64,000 nt of DNA from Kaistia soli DSM 19436 (GCF_900129325.1 NZ_FQUP01000001.1:310001-374000); one strand, 5' to 3'; numbered from the stretch's first letter, positions 53,056 to 61,638 are shown. Numbers and translations are program-made. The notes: generated from the sequence alone by a model not told the origin.

Positions 53056-54234
53056 TCAGCTCCCCTGGGCGACGGGCTTGGCACCATTCGCGCTCGCCGC
53101 TTCAGGCTTGCCAGCGCCGGCCTCGGCAATCTTGACGCCGGGCCGCAGCCTCTGAAGGCCCTCGACAACAACCCGGTCGCCCTCCTTGAGATCATCGGAT
53201 GCAACCAAGACGCGGCCGCTCTGCCGCTCCAGGATCGTGATCGGAACGCGGGCCACGCCGTCGCCGGCGACCTTCCAGATATAAGAGCCGGTCCGGTCCC
53301 ACTGGATCGACAGCGCGGAGACCGCAAGCTGCTTTTCGCCCGGGAAAGGCAGCTCGACCTTGATCGCCATGCCGGGCCGCACGCCGATCGCCTGCGCCGC
53401 AGCGGCATCGAGCGTTGCCTCGAGCTTCAGCGTGCGAGCGGTGGGATCGACGCGCGTGTCGATCGCCGTCAGCTTGCCGTTAATGACGGTTCCCGGCTTT
53501 GATTCGGACGAAGCCGTGATCGCCTGGCCAAGGGCGACGCGGCCCGCATAGCGCTCCGGAATGAGGAATGAGACCTTCATCACCGAGGGATCATCGAGCG
53601 TGGTGATGACGGTGGTCGGCGTCACGAGGTCGCCGACGGAGAGATTGCTGATACCGACGACGCCGTCGAAGGGGGCGTTGATGGTGCGGCGGTCGAGCGC
53701 GATCTGGGCGCTGAGCACGCCGATCTCGCCCTTGCGCTCCGCGGATTGCGCGTCCTGCAACGCCGAAAGCGTCAGGTTGTTGGTGTCGGCGAGCCTTTGC
53801 GAGCGGTCCAGCGTCTTTTTGGCGTCGCTGAGCGCGACCTGGGCCAGATCGAGGGCGACCTTCTGGTCGGCATCATCGAGCCGAACGAGCGCCTGCCCCT
53901 TCTTGACCTTGTCGGCGGCCTTGAACAGCACTTCGGTGACCTCGGCGGTCACCTGCGGATAGACGTTGATCGATTGAGTCACCAGCACGGTGCCGACCGC
54001 GCGCACATCGTCGGTGACGATGTCGCTGCCGACGGGCGCCGAGACGACCAGCGTTGGACCGGCCGCAAAACCGCCGCCACGCCGGCCGCCGCCCGCGCCG
54101 GGCGCTCCGGTTCCGGCTGCATCCTGTTGCGCTGCCCCGCCGAAAAGCGTGTCGCGATGCTGATAGGCATACCAGCCGCCACCCGCGATCACGAGAACGA
54201 CGAGGCATAACAGCAGTTGCTTCCAAACGGCCAT
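53056..54234 (-). CDS. RND efflux periplasmic adaptor (membrane fusion protein)
   Basis: 392 residues. N-terminal membrane segment (about 5-22), then a Gly-rich stretch and the adaptor domains: lipoyl-like half motif K-A-A-D-K-V-K-K-G-Q-A-L-V-R-L-D, alpha hairpin with A-L-S-D-A-K-K-T-L-D-R-S-Q-R-L, second half motif I-N-A-P-F-D-G-V-V-G, beta-barrel, and membrane-proximal domain. Links the pump to an outer-membrane channel encoded elsewhere. First gene of the pump operon; the pump begins three bases after its stop. A 16-bp palindrome lies in the promoter region. Confidence 0.94.
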   Translation of the reverse strand: MAVWKQLLLCLVVLVIAGGGWYAYQHRDTLFGGAAQQDAAGTGAPGAGGGRRGGGFAAGPTLVVSAPVGSDIVTDDVRAVGTVLVTQSINVYPQVTAEVTEVLFKAADKVKKGQALVRLDDADQKVALDLAQVALSDAKKTLDRSQRLADTNNLTLSALQDAQSAERKGEIGVLSAQIALDRRTINAPFDGVVGISNLSVGDLVTPTTVITTLDDPSVMKVSFLIPERYAGRVALGQAITASSESKPGTVINGKLTAIDTRVDPTARTLKLEATLDAAAAQAIGVRPGMAIKVELPFPGEKQLAVSALSIQWDRTGSYIWKVAGDGVARVPITILERQSGRVLVASDDLKEGDRVVVEGLQRLRPGVKIAEAGAGKPEAASANGAKPVAQGS

Positions 54235-54287
54235 AGGGTGATCCGGCTCCGGGGTTCGACCAGCATGATACGAACCACAGCGCGGTG

Positions 54288-54303
54288 TCCGTCGCGCGAC
54301 GGA
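54288..54303. promoter_or_regulatory. 16-bp perfect palindrome upstream of the RND operon
   Basis: TCCGTCGCGCGACGGA, self-complementary, 54 bases before the adaptor start and within the 108-base gap that must contain the pump promoter if the operon is not read through from the AraC gene. Suits a dimeric regulator; which one is unknown. Confidence 0.5.
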
Positions 54304-54342
54304 AAAATAATTCGCGAGCCCTCCCCGTCCACCCCTGCCTGA

Positions 54343-55239
54343 TCAGACGGCGGCGGCGGCGCGGGTTTCTCGGAAGCTGCGACGCATGTCGCGCGGCGTG
54401 CAGCCATAGCGCTCGCGGAAGGCCTCATAGAATCGGCTGAGCGAGCCGAAACCCGCCTCGAAAGCGATCGCCGCGATGTCGCCGTCGCTGGCCAGGAGGC
54501 GACCATGCGCCAGCATCAGCCGCTGTCGGGTGACATATTCGTTGATCGTCATGCCGAGCGTTCGGCGGAATAGCGTCATCGCATAGTTGGGATGCAGCCC
54601 GACGGAGGCAGCGATATCGGCAACGGCGATCGGCGCGGTGGCGTGCTCGGCGATGTAGCGCGCCATGCGATGGACCTTGTCGCGATGCGGCTCGGCGGCA
54701 TCGGGGTCCGCCTCGCGGGCCCGGCGCTCTTCATCGTCCGAGGCAAGGTCGCGCCAGCCATCGATCTCGAACCGCCGCAGCCGCGCCGCGAGCTCGTCAC
54801 GCACAACCGTCAGCATCGTCTCGCGACGCTCGACGAGGTCCCCATGCCAGGACTCGAAGAGCGCCTGCTCATAGGCATGCACTTTGTCAGCCACCAGAAG
54901 GCCGCCCTGCAGCAAGGCCGTCTTCAGCGCCTCGCAGCCCGGCATCGCAAGGCACATTTCGATCGGCAGGTCGCTGCAGATGAAGCGCGTGCCCGGCTCG
55001 ACCTCGATGACCCGGTGCGGGATCGCCGCCCAGAACATGCCGAGATCGCTCCGTTTCAGCGTGACCGTCCGGCCGTTGAACAGATAGGTCATCTGCCCTT
55101 CGATGATCAGATTGATCTCGACATGGCTGTGCACATGCGCCGAGCGCATGAGGCGGACGCGGTTGATACTGCCGACATTGAACGAGTCACGCGCCGGCGT
55201 CGTATGGTCAGGATCGACCAGGAATTCCTGATGCTGCAT
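54343..55239 (-). CDS. AraC family transcriptional regulator
   Basis: 298 residues: N-terminal cupin sensor domain (H-V-H-S-H-V-E-I-N-L-I-I-E-G-Q-M-T-Y) and C-terminal double helix-turn-helix (P-I-A-V-A-D-I-A-A-S-V-G-L-H-P-N-Y-A-M-T-L-F; I-A-F-E-A-G-F-G-S-L-S-R-F-Y-E-A-F-R-E-R-Y-G). The cupin wording suggests a carbohydrate ligand. It is divergent from the orphan MalK-type ATPase gene, over 219 bases, and lies just before the RND operon on the same strand, so it could control either. Carbohydrate control of the ATPase is the simpler reading. Confidence 0.92.
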   Translation of the reverse strand: MQHQEFLVDPDHTTPARDSFNVGSINRVRLMRSAHVHSHVEINLIIEGQMTYLFNGRTVTLKRSDLGMFWAAIPHRVIEVEPGTRFICSDLPIEMCLAMPGCEALKTALLQGGLLVADKVHAYEQALFESWHGDLVERRETMLTVVRDELAARLRRFEIDGWRDLASDDEERRAREADPDAAEPHRDKVHRMARYIAEHATAPIAVADIAASVGLHPNYAMTLFRRTLGMTINEYVTRQRLMLAHGRLLASDGDIAAIAFEAGFGSLSRFYEAFRERYGCTPRDMRRSFRETRAAAAV

Positions 55240-55458
55240 GAAGGGGTGACGCCCGATTGGACCGGCGGATCATAGCGCAGGCCAGCGCAGGCGCCAGCCG
55301 CCTTACCTTATCAAACTCGCGGGATCGTATCAGCAAATGACGATTTCGTACTTTACTCCCGCCTTAGGATCGTGGACGTTAGCGCCCGGAGGAAACTAGC
55401 CTGTTACGGGCTTGGAATGCCTCGGCGTTTCGCGCCCTCACATTTGGGAGAAAGTTCA

Positions 55459-56550
55459 ATGGCAAGTCTGACGCTTCGTCAGGTGCAGAAGTCGTTCGGC
55501 GAAGTTCCGATCATCCGGGGCGTCGACCTTGAGGTCAAGGATGGCGAGTTCTGCGTGTTCGTCGGTCCGTCGGGCTGCGGCAAGTCGACCCTTCTCCGTC
55601 TCATCGCGGGCCTCGAAGGCACCACGGACGGCTCGGTCCGAATTGGCGACCGTGACGTGACCCGCCTTGCTCCGGCAGAGCGCGGCGTCTCGATGGTGTT
55701 CCAGTCCTACGCGCTCTACCCGCACATGACCGTCGCCGAGAATATCGGCTTCGGCATGAAGATGGCGAAGATGCCGAAGCCTGAGATCCAGGCGCGCACC
55801 GCCAAGGCGGCCAAGATGCTGCACCTCACCGAGCTGCTCAATCGCCGCCCGGCCCAGCTCTCGGGTGGTCAGCGGCAGCGTGTCGCGATCGGCCGTGCCA
55901 TCGTGCGCGAGCCGGACGTGTTCCTGTTCGACGAGCCCCTGTCGAACCTCGACGCCGCCCTCCGCGTGCAGATGCGCATCGAAATCTCGCGCCTGCATAA
56001 CGATCTCAAGGCGACGATGATCTACGTCACGCACGACCAGGTCGAAGCGATGACGATGGCCGACAAGATCGTCGTGCTCAGCGCCGGCCGCATCGAACAG
56101 GTCGGCTCGCCGCTCGAGCTTTACCACCGTCCGAACAATCTCTTCGTCGCGACCTTCATCGGCAGCCCGAAGATGAACCTGTTCGACGTCAAGGTGTCCG
56201 AGGTTACCGGCGGTTCGGCGATCATCGCCCTGCCCGGCGGCTCGACCATCGCCATCCCGACCCGTGGCGCCTCGATTGCCCCCGGCCCGTACACGCTGGG
56301 CGTTCGTCCGGAGCATCTCACGATCGCCCCGACCGATACCGGCGTCCCCGGCAAGGTCGTGCTGTCGGAGCATCTCGGCGGCGAAACGATGATCTATGTC
56401 GACGTCGAAGGCACCGAATCGACGGTCGTCAAGGCCGATGGCCTCGCCGGCCAGCGCTCGGGCGACAATGTCCGCATCATCATCGACCCGAAGACGGTTC
56501 ACCTCTTCGATAAGGACGGCCAGGCGGTCGTCAATGGCTCGTTGATCTGA
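55459..56550 (+). CDS. Orphan MalK/UgpC-type ABC transporter ATPase
   Basis: 363 residues. ABC domain with Walker [10 protein letters not shown], signature [15 protein letters not shown], Walker [13 protein letters not shown], and the C-terminal regulatory domain (L-G-V-R-P-E-H-L). No permease or binding-protein gene lies next to it, and it ends in its own terminator, so it is a single-gene unit divergent from an AraC regulator. Such stand-alone ATPases (MsmK-like) can serve several sugar importers. ATG at 55459 is preceded by GGGAGAAAG. Confidence 0.94.
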   Translation: MASLTLRQVQKSFGEVPIIRGVDLEVKDGEFCVFVGPSGCGKSTLLRLIAGLEGTTDGSVRIGDRDVTRLAPAERGVSMVFQSYALYPHMTVAENIGFGMKMAKMPKPEIQARTAKAAKMLHLTELLNRRPAQLSGGQRQRVAIGRAIVREPDVFLFDEPLSNLDAALRVQMRIEISRLHNDLKATMIYVTHDQVEAMTMADKIVVLSAGRIEQVGSPLELYHRPNNLFVATFIGSPKMNLFDVKVSEVTGGSAIIALPGGSTIAIPTRGASIAPGPYTLGVRPEHLTIAPTDTGVPGKVVLSEHLGGETMIYVDVEGTESTVVKADGLAGQRSGDNVRIIIDPKTVHLFDKDGQAVVNGSLI

Positions 56551-56577
56551 TCCGACCCGCAGACGGTCGCGGTTTCT

Positions 56578-56610
56578 AAGGCCCGGGAGCCCAGCTTCCG
56601 GGCCTTTGCT
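56578..56610 (+). terminator. Rho-independent terminator after the orphan ATPase gene
   Basis: Twelve-base stem AAGGCCCGGGAG / CTTCCGGGCCTT with one G-T pair and a five-base loop (56578-56606), then a short TGCTTTG. Lies 27 bases after the stop. Confidence 0.7.
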
Positions 56611-56731
56611 TTGCCGGTCCCGAGCCGGGGAGCGGTTGAATCCTTGCAAAGGAGACTTTAAGAAGGAACTTTAATGCCCGGAAAAATCGGTCCGAATGGG
56701 ACCGCAAGCGGGTGTCAGCGAGGGATGTCGC

Positions 56732-57217
56732 ATGCGTCTTACCCAGCAGACGAGCTATTCGATCCGCGTGCTGCTCTATTGCGCCGCCAATACAACCGAC
56801 AACAGCCGTATTCGTGATATCGCCACGACCTACGGGATTTCGGAACTGCATCTGTTCAAGATCATGCATGTGCTGGTCGAGAGCGGCTTCGTCGAGACCA
56901 TCCGCGGCCGCAATGGCGGTATCCGCCTGGCGCGGCCTGCGCATGAGATCACGATCGGAGCCGTCGTCCGTGCCACCGAGAGCAACTTCTTCCTGACCGA
57001 CTGCTTCGATACGGCGAATCGCGACTGCCCGCTGGTCGATTCCTGCGGTGTGAACCGGATTCTGAGCGAAGCCCTCAGCGCCTTCTTCGGAGTGCTCGAT
57101 CGCTACACGATTGCCGATGTCGCGCGTGATCGCGGCGCACTGCGCAGCCTGCTGGATCTCTCCACCGAATCGATGCCGAGCCTCGCGGACGCTTCCCTGC
57201 CGATGCATCTCGCCTGA
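56732..57217 (+). CDS. rirA: Rrf2 family iron regulator RirA
   Basis: 161 residues. RirA is the Fe-S-containing repressor of iron uptake genes in rhizobia. It opens M-R-L-T-Q-Q-T-S-Y-S-I-R-V-L-L-Y-C-A-A-N, has the winged-helix core and the wing R-G-R-N-G-G-I-R-L, and the three cluster cysteines at 91, 99 and 105 (C-F-D-T-A-N-R-D-C-P-L-V-D-S-C-G), exactly the RirA positions. NsrR shares the fold but not this wording. The ATG at 56732 follows GAGGGATG. Followed after 48 bases by the cyclic-nucleotide-binding gene. Confidence 0.92.
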   Translation: MRLTQQTSYSIRVLLYCAANTTDNSRIRDIATTYGISELHLFKIMHVLVESGFVETIRGRNGGIRLARPAHEITIGAVVRATESNFFLTDCFDTANRDCPLVDSCGVNRILSEALSAFFGVLDRYTIADVARDRGALRSLLDLSTESMPSLADASLPMHLA

Positions 57218-57265
57218 TCCTTTAGGGACCGCGGGCCTGCGCCCGCCTCTCTCCGAGAGTTCGCT

Positions 57266-57772
57266 ATGGATATCCTGGACGTCCTCGGCCGGATCAGTCT
57301 TTTCGCCGACGTCCTGACGCCGCAGCAGCGGAGCGAACTGGCCGCGCGCTGCCGCCTCGTCACCTATACGCGCGGCATGATCGTCATGAATGAGGGCGAT
57401 TTCGGCGGCTTCATGCTGGCGATCGTCACCGGCCGCCTCGGTGTCACCGTCGCCGAACGCAAGACGGCCCGCCCCGTAGCGACGCTCGGGCCTGGCGAGA
57501 TCGTCGGCGAGATGTCGCTGCTTACCGGCGCGCGGCGGGCCGCCACCGTCACGGCGATCGACACCACCATTGCGGTCGAGATCACGAAGGTGGCGCTCGA
57601 GGCCATGTTCCTCCGCTCGCCCGACCTGCTCGACCGGATGGGCGCCCTCCTCGCCGAACGGCGGGCGAAGCTCGGCGGCCCGGATGCGCCGCGCGCCAGC
57701 GAAAGCCGGGCCCGCGAGATCGTCGAAGCGATGCGCCGGATGTTCGGGCGGCCGCCGCCGGTCAGTTCCTGA
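57266..57772 (+). CDS. Cyclic nucleotide-binding domain protein without a DNA-binding domain
   Basis: 168 residues holding one CRP-like cNMP-binding beta-roll (about 10-125): F-A-D-V-L-T-P-Q-Q-R, G-P-G-E-I-V-G-E-M-S-L-L-T-G-A-R-R-A-A-T-V-T, the last being the phosphate-binding cassette with its Glu and Arg. The remaining 45 residues are charged helix with no helix-turn-helix, so it is not a CRP-type regulator; it may control a partner protein. Its last 11 bases overlap the convergent DUF3307 gene. Confidence 0.88.
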   Translation: MDILDVLGRISLFADVLTPQQRSELAARCRLVTYTRGMIVMNEGDFGGFMLAIVTGRLGVTVAERKTARPVATLGPGEIVGEMSLLTGARRAATVTAIDTTIAVEITKVALEAMFLRSPDLLDRMGALLAERRAKLGGPDAPRASESRAREIVEAMRRMFGRPPPVSS

Positions 57773-58151
57773 CCAGGATCAGGACGAGCACGATACCGAG
57801 ATAGGTAATCTGGTGGGCGAACTGGTCGAGGCCGAGGCCGCGCCAATACGCACTGTCGCGCACGGTCCAGCCGTGGCGGTCGCCGATCACGGCCTTCGCC
57901 CAGTCGATGTGGTAGTGCAGCACGCATTCGCCGACGATAACGGCCAGCGCGACCGGCAGGCTTGTTGGCAGCACGAGGAAGATCGGTAGCGTCGCCACCG
58001 CATGCAGCACGGCATGGCCGATGCCGGCGAGATGGCCGTAATGGCCCTTCATGGCGATCTGGCGCGGCGTCTGGATAAAAAAGTCGCAGAGGAGGTGCTT
58101 GACCTGCAGCAAGCCAAGCGCGGCGATCACGGCAAACGCTGTGTCGTCCAA
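57762..58151 (-). CDS. DUF3307 membrane protein
   Basis: 129 residues with three or four membrane helices. The motif H-L-L-C-D-F-F-I-Q-T-P-R near the start, Y-H-I-D-W-A-K in the middle and L-D-Q-F-A-H-Q-I-T-Y at the end are the DUF3307 pattern, with conserved His and Asp that could bind metal in the membrane. TTG start with GGGAGG six bases before it. Function unknown. A perfect CRP-type palindrome lies upstream. Confidence 0.85.
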   Translation of the reverse strand: MDDTAFAVIAALGLLQVKHLLCDFFIQTPRQIAMKGHYGHLAGIGHAVLHAVATLPIFLVLPTSLPVALAVIVGECVLHYHIDWAKAVIGDRHGWTVRDSAYWRGLGLDQFAHQITYLGIVLVLILVRN

Positions 58152-58224
58152 TCCGGGCCTCCCTCGCGGCCGGGCGAGGGGCGCCGGCGGACGGTCATTC
58201 TAGAATCACCCGGTGGAACGGACC

Positions 58225-58240
58225 TGTGACGTCCGTCACA
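58225..58240. promoter_or_regulatory. CRP/FNR-type binding site
   Basis: TGTGACGTCCGTCACA: the half sites TGTGA and TCACA spaced by six bases match the CRP consensus exactly. It lies about 75 to 90 bases before the DUF3307 start, a position suited to activation, and also just beyond the stop of the glyoxalase-fold gene. Confidence 0.55.
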
Positions 58241-58247
58241 CCTGAGC

Positions 58248-58619
58248 TCAGTCGGTGAGGCGCAGATAATAGCCGTCGGGATCGACGAGGCGGAAGTCGG
58301 CGCAGTCCCAGGGCCGGCGCATCAGCGGGGCCGCGAGCGGCCAGCCGCTGGCGCGGACGCTTTCATGCAAGCGGACGATGTCGTCGACCTGCAGGACAAT
58401 CTCGATGCCCTTGCCGAGCGGGATGCCGGGAGCGGCCTGGACAGGATGGTCGTCTGGCAGCCCTTCACGTCGGTTCAACGAGAGCACAGCAGCGCCGCGG
58501 TGGAGCTGGACATAGTCGCCCTCGCCTTCCGCCGCGACGGCGAAGCCGAGCACGTCGACATAGAAGGCAAGCGAACGGGGCACGTCATCGACGAAAAGCT
58601 CCAGGCGCAGATGCATCAT
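58248..58619 (-). CDS. VOC (glyoxalase fold) family protein
   Basis: 123 residues, one paired-repeat VOC fold. Opens M-M-H-L-R-L-E-L-F-V-D-D-V-P-R-S-L-A-F-Y-V-D-V-L-G-F and ends R-L-V-D-P-D-G-Y-Y-L-R-L. Possible metal-binding residues occur but the enzyme activity cannot be predicted. Two adjacent ATG codons (58619, 58616) follow GGAGAG. Lies 27 bases after frcA on the same strand and may be the last gene of that operon. Confidence 0.85.
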   Translation of the reverse strand: MMHLRLELFVDDVPRSLAFYVDVLGFAVAAEGEGDYVQLHRGAAVLSLNRREGLPDDHPVQAAPGIPLGKGIEIVLQVDDIVRLHESVRASGWPLAAPLMRRPWDCADFRLVDPDGYYLRLTD

Positions 58620-58646
58620 CTCTCCAAGCGTGCCCCGATCTGGGAT

Positions 58647-59426
58647 TCAGGCGGCCTCGGCCGCCGGCGGCGCCATGGCACCGGTCATGATGGCGACCGC
58701 ATCCGACATCGAGTGCTTCTTCGGGTCGATGACGGCGATGCGCTTGCCGAGGCGATGGATGTGGATGCGGTCGGCGACCTCGAACACATGCGGCATGTTG
58801 TGGCTGATCAGCACGATCGGCAGTCCCCGCGCTTTCAGCCTGAGCATCAGTTCCAGCACCTTGCGCGATTCCTTGACGCCGAGCGCGGCTGTCGGCTCGT
58901 CCAGGATCACCACGCGGCTGCCAAAGGCGGCGGCACGGGCGACGGCAACGCCCTGCCTCTGGCCGCCCGACAACGTCTCGACCGGCTGGTTGATGTTCTG
59001 GATCGTCAGAAGGCCGAGTTCCGACAGCTTCTGACGCGCCTCCCGCTGCATGTAGCCGCGATCAAGCGTCCTGAAGATCTTGCCGATCCAGTCGTCGCGC
59101 CGCTTCTCGCGGCCGAGGAACAGGTTGTCGGCGATCGACAGGGCGGGCGAAACGGCAAGGTTCTGGTAGACGGTCTCGATGCCGCGATTGCGCGCGTCGA
59201 TCGGGCTCTTGAAGGCGATCGGCTGGCCGTTCAGGCGGATCTCGCCAAAATCGGGAATGACCGCGCCGGTGAGCGCCTTGATAAGCGTCGACTTGCCGGC
59301 GCCATTATCGCCGATGACCGCGAGGATCTCGTTCGGCATCAGGTCGAAATCGGCGTTGTCGAGAGCGACGACGCGGCCATAGCGCTTGTTGAGGCCTCGG
59401 GCCTGCAGGATCGGTTCCGTGCTCAT
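58647..59426 (-). CDS. frcA: Fructose-type sugar ABC transporter ATPase
   Basis: 259 residues, a single ABC domain, unlike the double-domain RbsA type, matching FrcA of Sinorhizobium. Walker A G-D-N-G-A-G-K-S-T, signature L-S-G-G-Q-R-Q-G-V-A-V-A-R-A, Walker B V-V-I-L-D-E-P-T-A-A-L. The ATG at 59426 overlaps the frcC stop by four bases; the open frame to 59696 lies inside frcC and is ignored. Energises uptake of fructose, possibly also mannose and ribose as reported for the Sinorhizobium system. Confidence 0.93.
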   Translation of the reverse strand: MSTEPILQARGLNKRYGRVVALDNADFDLMPNEILAVIGDNGAGKSTLIKALTGAVIPDFGEIRLNGQPIAFKSPIDARNRGIETVYQNLAVSPALSIADNLFLGREKRRDDWIGKIFRTLDRGYMQREARQKLSELGLLTIQNINQPVETLSGGQRQGVAVARAAAFGSRVVILDEPTAALGVKESRKVLELMLRLKARGLPIVLISHNMPHVFEVADRIHIHRLGKRIAVIDPKKHSMSDAVAIMTGAMAPPAAEAA

Positions 59427-60541
59427 GCCGATAGCTTCCTGATCCACTGGTCGATGGTGACGGCGACGATGATCAGCACGCCGACCGCGAAATCCTGCCA
59501 AAGCAGTTCGAGACCGGAGAGCGCGAGACCGTTGCGGAAGACGCCGACGATCAGCGCCCCGATCAGCGTGCCGATGATCGAGCCGCGTCCGCCGAAGAGG
59601 CTGGTGCCGCCGATCACCACGGCGGTGATCGAATCGAGGTTGGCCGTCTGGCCGGCCTGTGGACTGACGCCGCCGATGCGGCCGATGAGAACCCATGCGG
59701 CGATGGCGCAGATGAAGCCGGCAAGCGTATAGACGCCGATCAGCGTCTTGGTCGTGCTGATGCCGGCAAGGCGGGCCGCATCGGGATCATCGCCCGTCGC
59801 ATAGACATGGCGGCCGAACGCCGTGCGGTTGAGGATGTACCAGACGGCGAGCGCCACCAGCAGCATCACGATCGAGCCGTAGGTCAGGACCCATCCCTTG
59901 AGGAAGGTCCAGTCGAGCCCAAGCGTCTTGGAGAAGAAGTCATAGGGTTTGAACAGCGAGCCGGTCCACTGCAGGAACGGCGCCGCCTCCTGCATGTCCT
60001 GCGAGCGGATGGTTTCGCTCTTGGAATACCAGACATTGAGCGCGCCGAAGATGCTCCAGGTGCCGAGCGTCACGATGAAGGGCGGCAGACGCAGCAGCGT
60101 CACGATCACGCCGTTCACGAGGCCGCAGGCTATCCCGCAGATGAGCCCGAGCGGAAAGGCGATCTCGACGGGCACGCCATAGACGACGGCCGTCCGGCCC
60201 ATGACGACGGAGCAGAGGATCATGATCGCGCCGACAGACAGGTCGATGCCGGCGGTCAGGATGATCAGCGTCTGCGCGATGCCGAGCACCGCGATGATCG
60301 TCACCTGCTGCAGGACCAGCGAGAAATTGAAGGGCGCGAAGAACTTGCCCGGCGCTGCGATCGAGAAGATCACGACGCCGACCAGCAGCACGATGAAGGG
60401 AATGCTGGTCGGATATTGATGCAGGAAACCCTGCATGCGGCGGACGAGGCCGACATCGGTCTCATCGAAGCTGGCGACCGACTGGTCGGCGCCGGCGAGT
60501 CCGCTCTCTGCAGAGCCCGAGCCCGAAGCGTTGTCACTCAT
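59423..60541 (-). CDS. frcC: Fructose-type sugar ABC transporter permease
   Basis: 372 residues with about ten membrane helices, of the CUT2/RbsC family. A-P-F-N-F-S-L-V-L-Q-Q, A-G-I-D-L-S-V-G-A-I-M and Y-A-T-G-D-D-P-D-A-A-R-L-A-G-I are family blocks; the last is the loop contacting the ATPase. A long Ser/Gly-rich N-terminal tail precedes the first helix. Separated from frcB by 95 bases that hold two hairpins; overlaps frcA. Confidence 0.94.
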   Translation of the reverse strand: MSDNASGSGSAESGLAGADQSVASFDETDVGLVRRMQGFLHQYPTSIPFIVLLVGVVIFSIAAPGKFFAPFNFSLVLQQVTIIAVLGIAQTLIILTAGIDLSVGAIMILCSVVMGRTAVVYGVPVEIAFPLGLICGIACGLVNGVIVTLLRLPPFIVTLGTWSIFGALNVWYSKSETIRSQDMQEAAPFLQWTGSLFKPYDFFSKTLGLDWTFLKGWVLTYGSIVMLLVALAVWYILNRTAFGRHVYATGDDPDAARLAGISTTKTLIGVYTLAGFICAIAAWVLIGRIGGVSPQAGQTANLDSITAVVIGGTSLFGGRGSIIGTLIGALIVGVFRNGLALSGLELLWQDFAVGVLIIVAVTIDQWIRKLSA

Positions 60542-60571
60542 GCGGCGAACTCCTCCCCTGTCGCCAGACTA

Positions 60572-60624
60572 CGGGAGCCGCTGCTGCGGCTCCCGCTCTT
60601 CGTTCGGCCGGGCCGAAGCCCGGC
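60572..60624 (-). repeat. Two tandem mRNA hairpins between frcB and frcC
   Basis: Reading the minus-strand transcript from frcB: a seven-base stem GCCGGGC / GCCCGGC closed by a UUCG tetraloop (60607-60624), then a ten-base stem CGGGAGCCGC / GCGGCTCCCG (60572-60595). Neither is followed by a T-run. Probably protects the frcB mRNA and lowers downstream expression. Confidence 0.6.
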
Positions 60625-60636
60625 GTCACGTCATGA

Positions 60637-61638
60637 TCAGCCCCAGCAGAGCTTCAGGCCTTCCTCGACGGTGATCGAGGGAACGCCGTCCACGGGCTTC
60701 GCCGTCACCAGCTGGGCGCCGGTGTCGAAGAAGCCGACCGCCGGATCGATCTCCGGCAGCTTGCCGGTGTGGATCGCCTCGAGCGCCATCGCCGCCATCT
60801 TCAGCGGATATTGCTGGCTGGTGCCGCCGATGACGCCGGCCTGGACGTTCTTGACGCCCGGGCAGCCGCCGTCGACCGAGACGATCATGACGCTGCCGTC
60901 ATCCTTGCCGACCGCCTTCAACGCCTCCCACGCGCCGGCCGCGGCCGGCTCGTTGATCGTGTAGACGACATTGACGTCCGGGCACTTCTGCAGCGCGTTC
61001 TCCATCGCCGTGCGGCCCTTTTCCTGGTCGCCCTGGCTGATCTCATGCGTGCAGATGCGCGCATCGTCCTCGTCGCCGTACTTGTTCGGGTCCTTCACGT
61101 CGATCCCGAAGCCCTGCATGAAGCCCTGGTCGCGCAGATAGTCGACGGTCGGCTGGTTGGTCGCGAGGTCGAGGAACACGATCTTCGCGTCCTTGGCCTT
61201 GTCGCCAAGCGTCTTGTTCGCCCATTCGCCGATGAGCTGGCCCGCCTTGCGGTTGTCGGTAGCGAAGGTTGCGTCGGCGGCGTTCATCGGATCGAGCGGC
61301 GTGTCGAGCACGATCACCTTGAGGCCGGCATCCCGAGCCTTCTGGATGGTCGGCACGATGGCCTTCGAATCCGACGGCACGATCGCGAAGCCCTTGGCGC
61401 CGGCAGCGATCAGGTTCTCGATCGCCGCCACCTGGCCGTCATTGTCGCCGTCATACTTGCCGGCGGCGGTCTGCAGCGTGATGCCGAGCTCCGCTGCCTT
61501 GGCCTGTGCGCCTTCGCGCATCTTGACGAAGAACGGGTTGGTCTCTGTCTTGGTGATGAGGCCGATGACCTCATCAGCCAGAACCGGCATGGCCGACAGC
61601 GTCAATATGCTGGCGGCAAGCGCGATTTTCTTCAGCAT
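60637..61638 (-). CDS. frcB: Fructose-type sugar ABC transporter, substrate-binding protein
   Basis: 333 residues with a signal peptide (about 1-22, ending V-L-A). The mature protein opens [22 protein letters not shown], the standard start of CUT2 binding proteins, and continues with S-D-S-K-A-I-V-P and V-D-G-G-C-P-G-V-K, close to FrcB wording. Two extra Cys pairs (I-C-T-H, K-C-P-D) may form a disulfide. The ATG at 61638 follows GGGAGGAG. Lies 112 bases after the ROK regulator gene on the same strand. Confidence 0.93.
   Translation of the reverse strand: MLKKIALAASILTLSAMPVLADEVIGLITKTETNPFFVKMREGAQAKAAELGITLQTAAGKYDGDNDGQVAAIENLIAAGAKGFAIVPSDSKAIVPTIQKARDAGLKVIVLDTPLDPMNAADATFATDNRKAGQLIGEWANKTLGDKAKDAKIVFLDLATNQPTVDYLRDQGFMQGFGIDVKDPNKYGDEDDARICTHEISQGDQEKGRTAMENALQKCPDVNVVYTINEPAAAGAWEALKAVGKDDGSVMIVSVDGGCPGVKNVQAGVIGGTSQQYPLKMAAMALEAIHTGKLPEIDPAVGFFDTGAQLVTAKPVDGVPSITVEEGLKLCWG

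Noticed and set aside
51742-53502. Plus-strand open frame of 586 codons
   Set aside because: Antisense to the RND pump and adaptor; spans two real genes and has shadow-like composition.
58365-59732. Plus-strand open frame of 455 codons
   Set aside because: Antisense to the glyoxalase-fold gene, frcA and part of frcC, all well supported.
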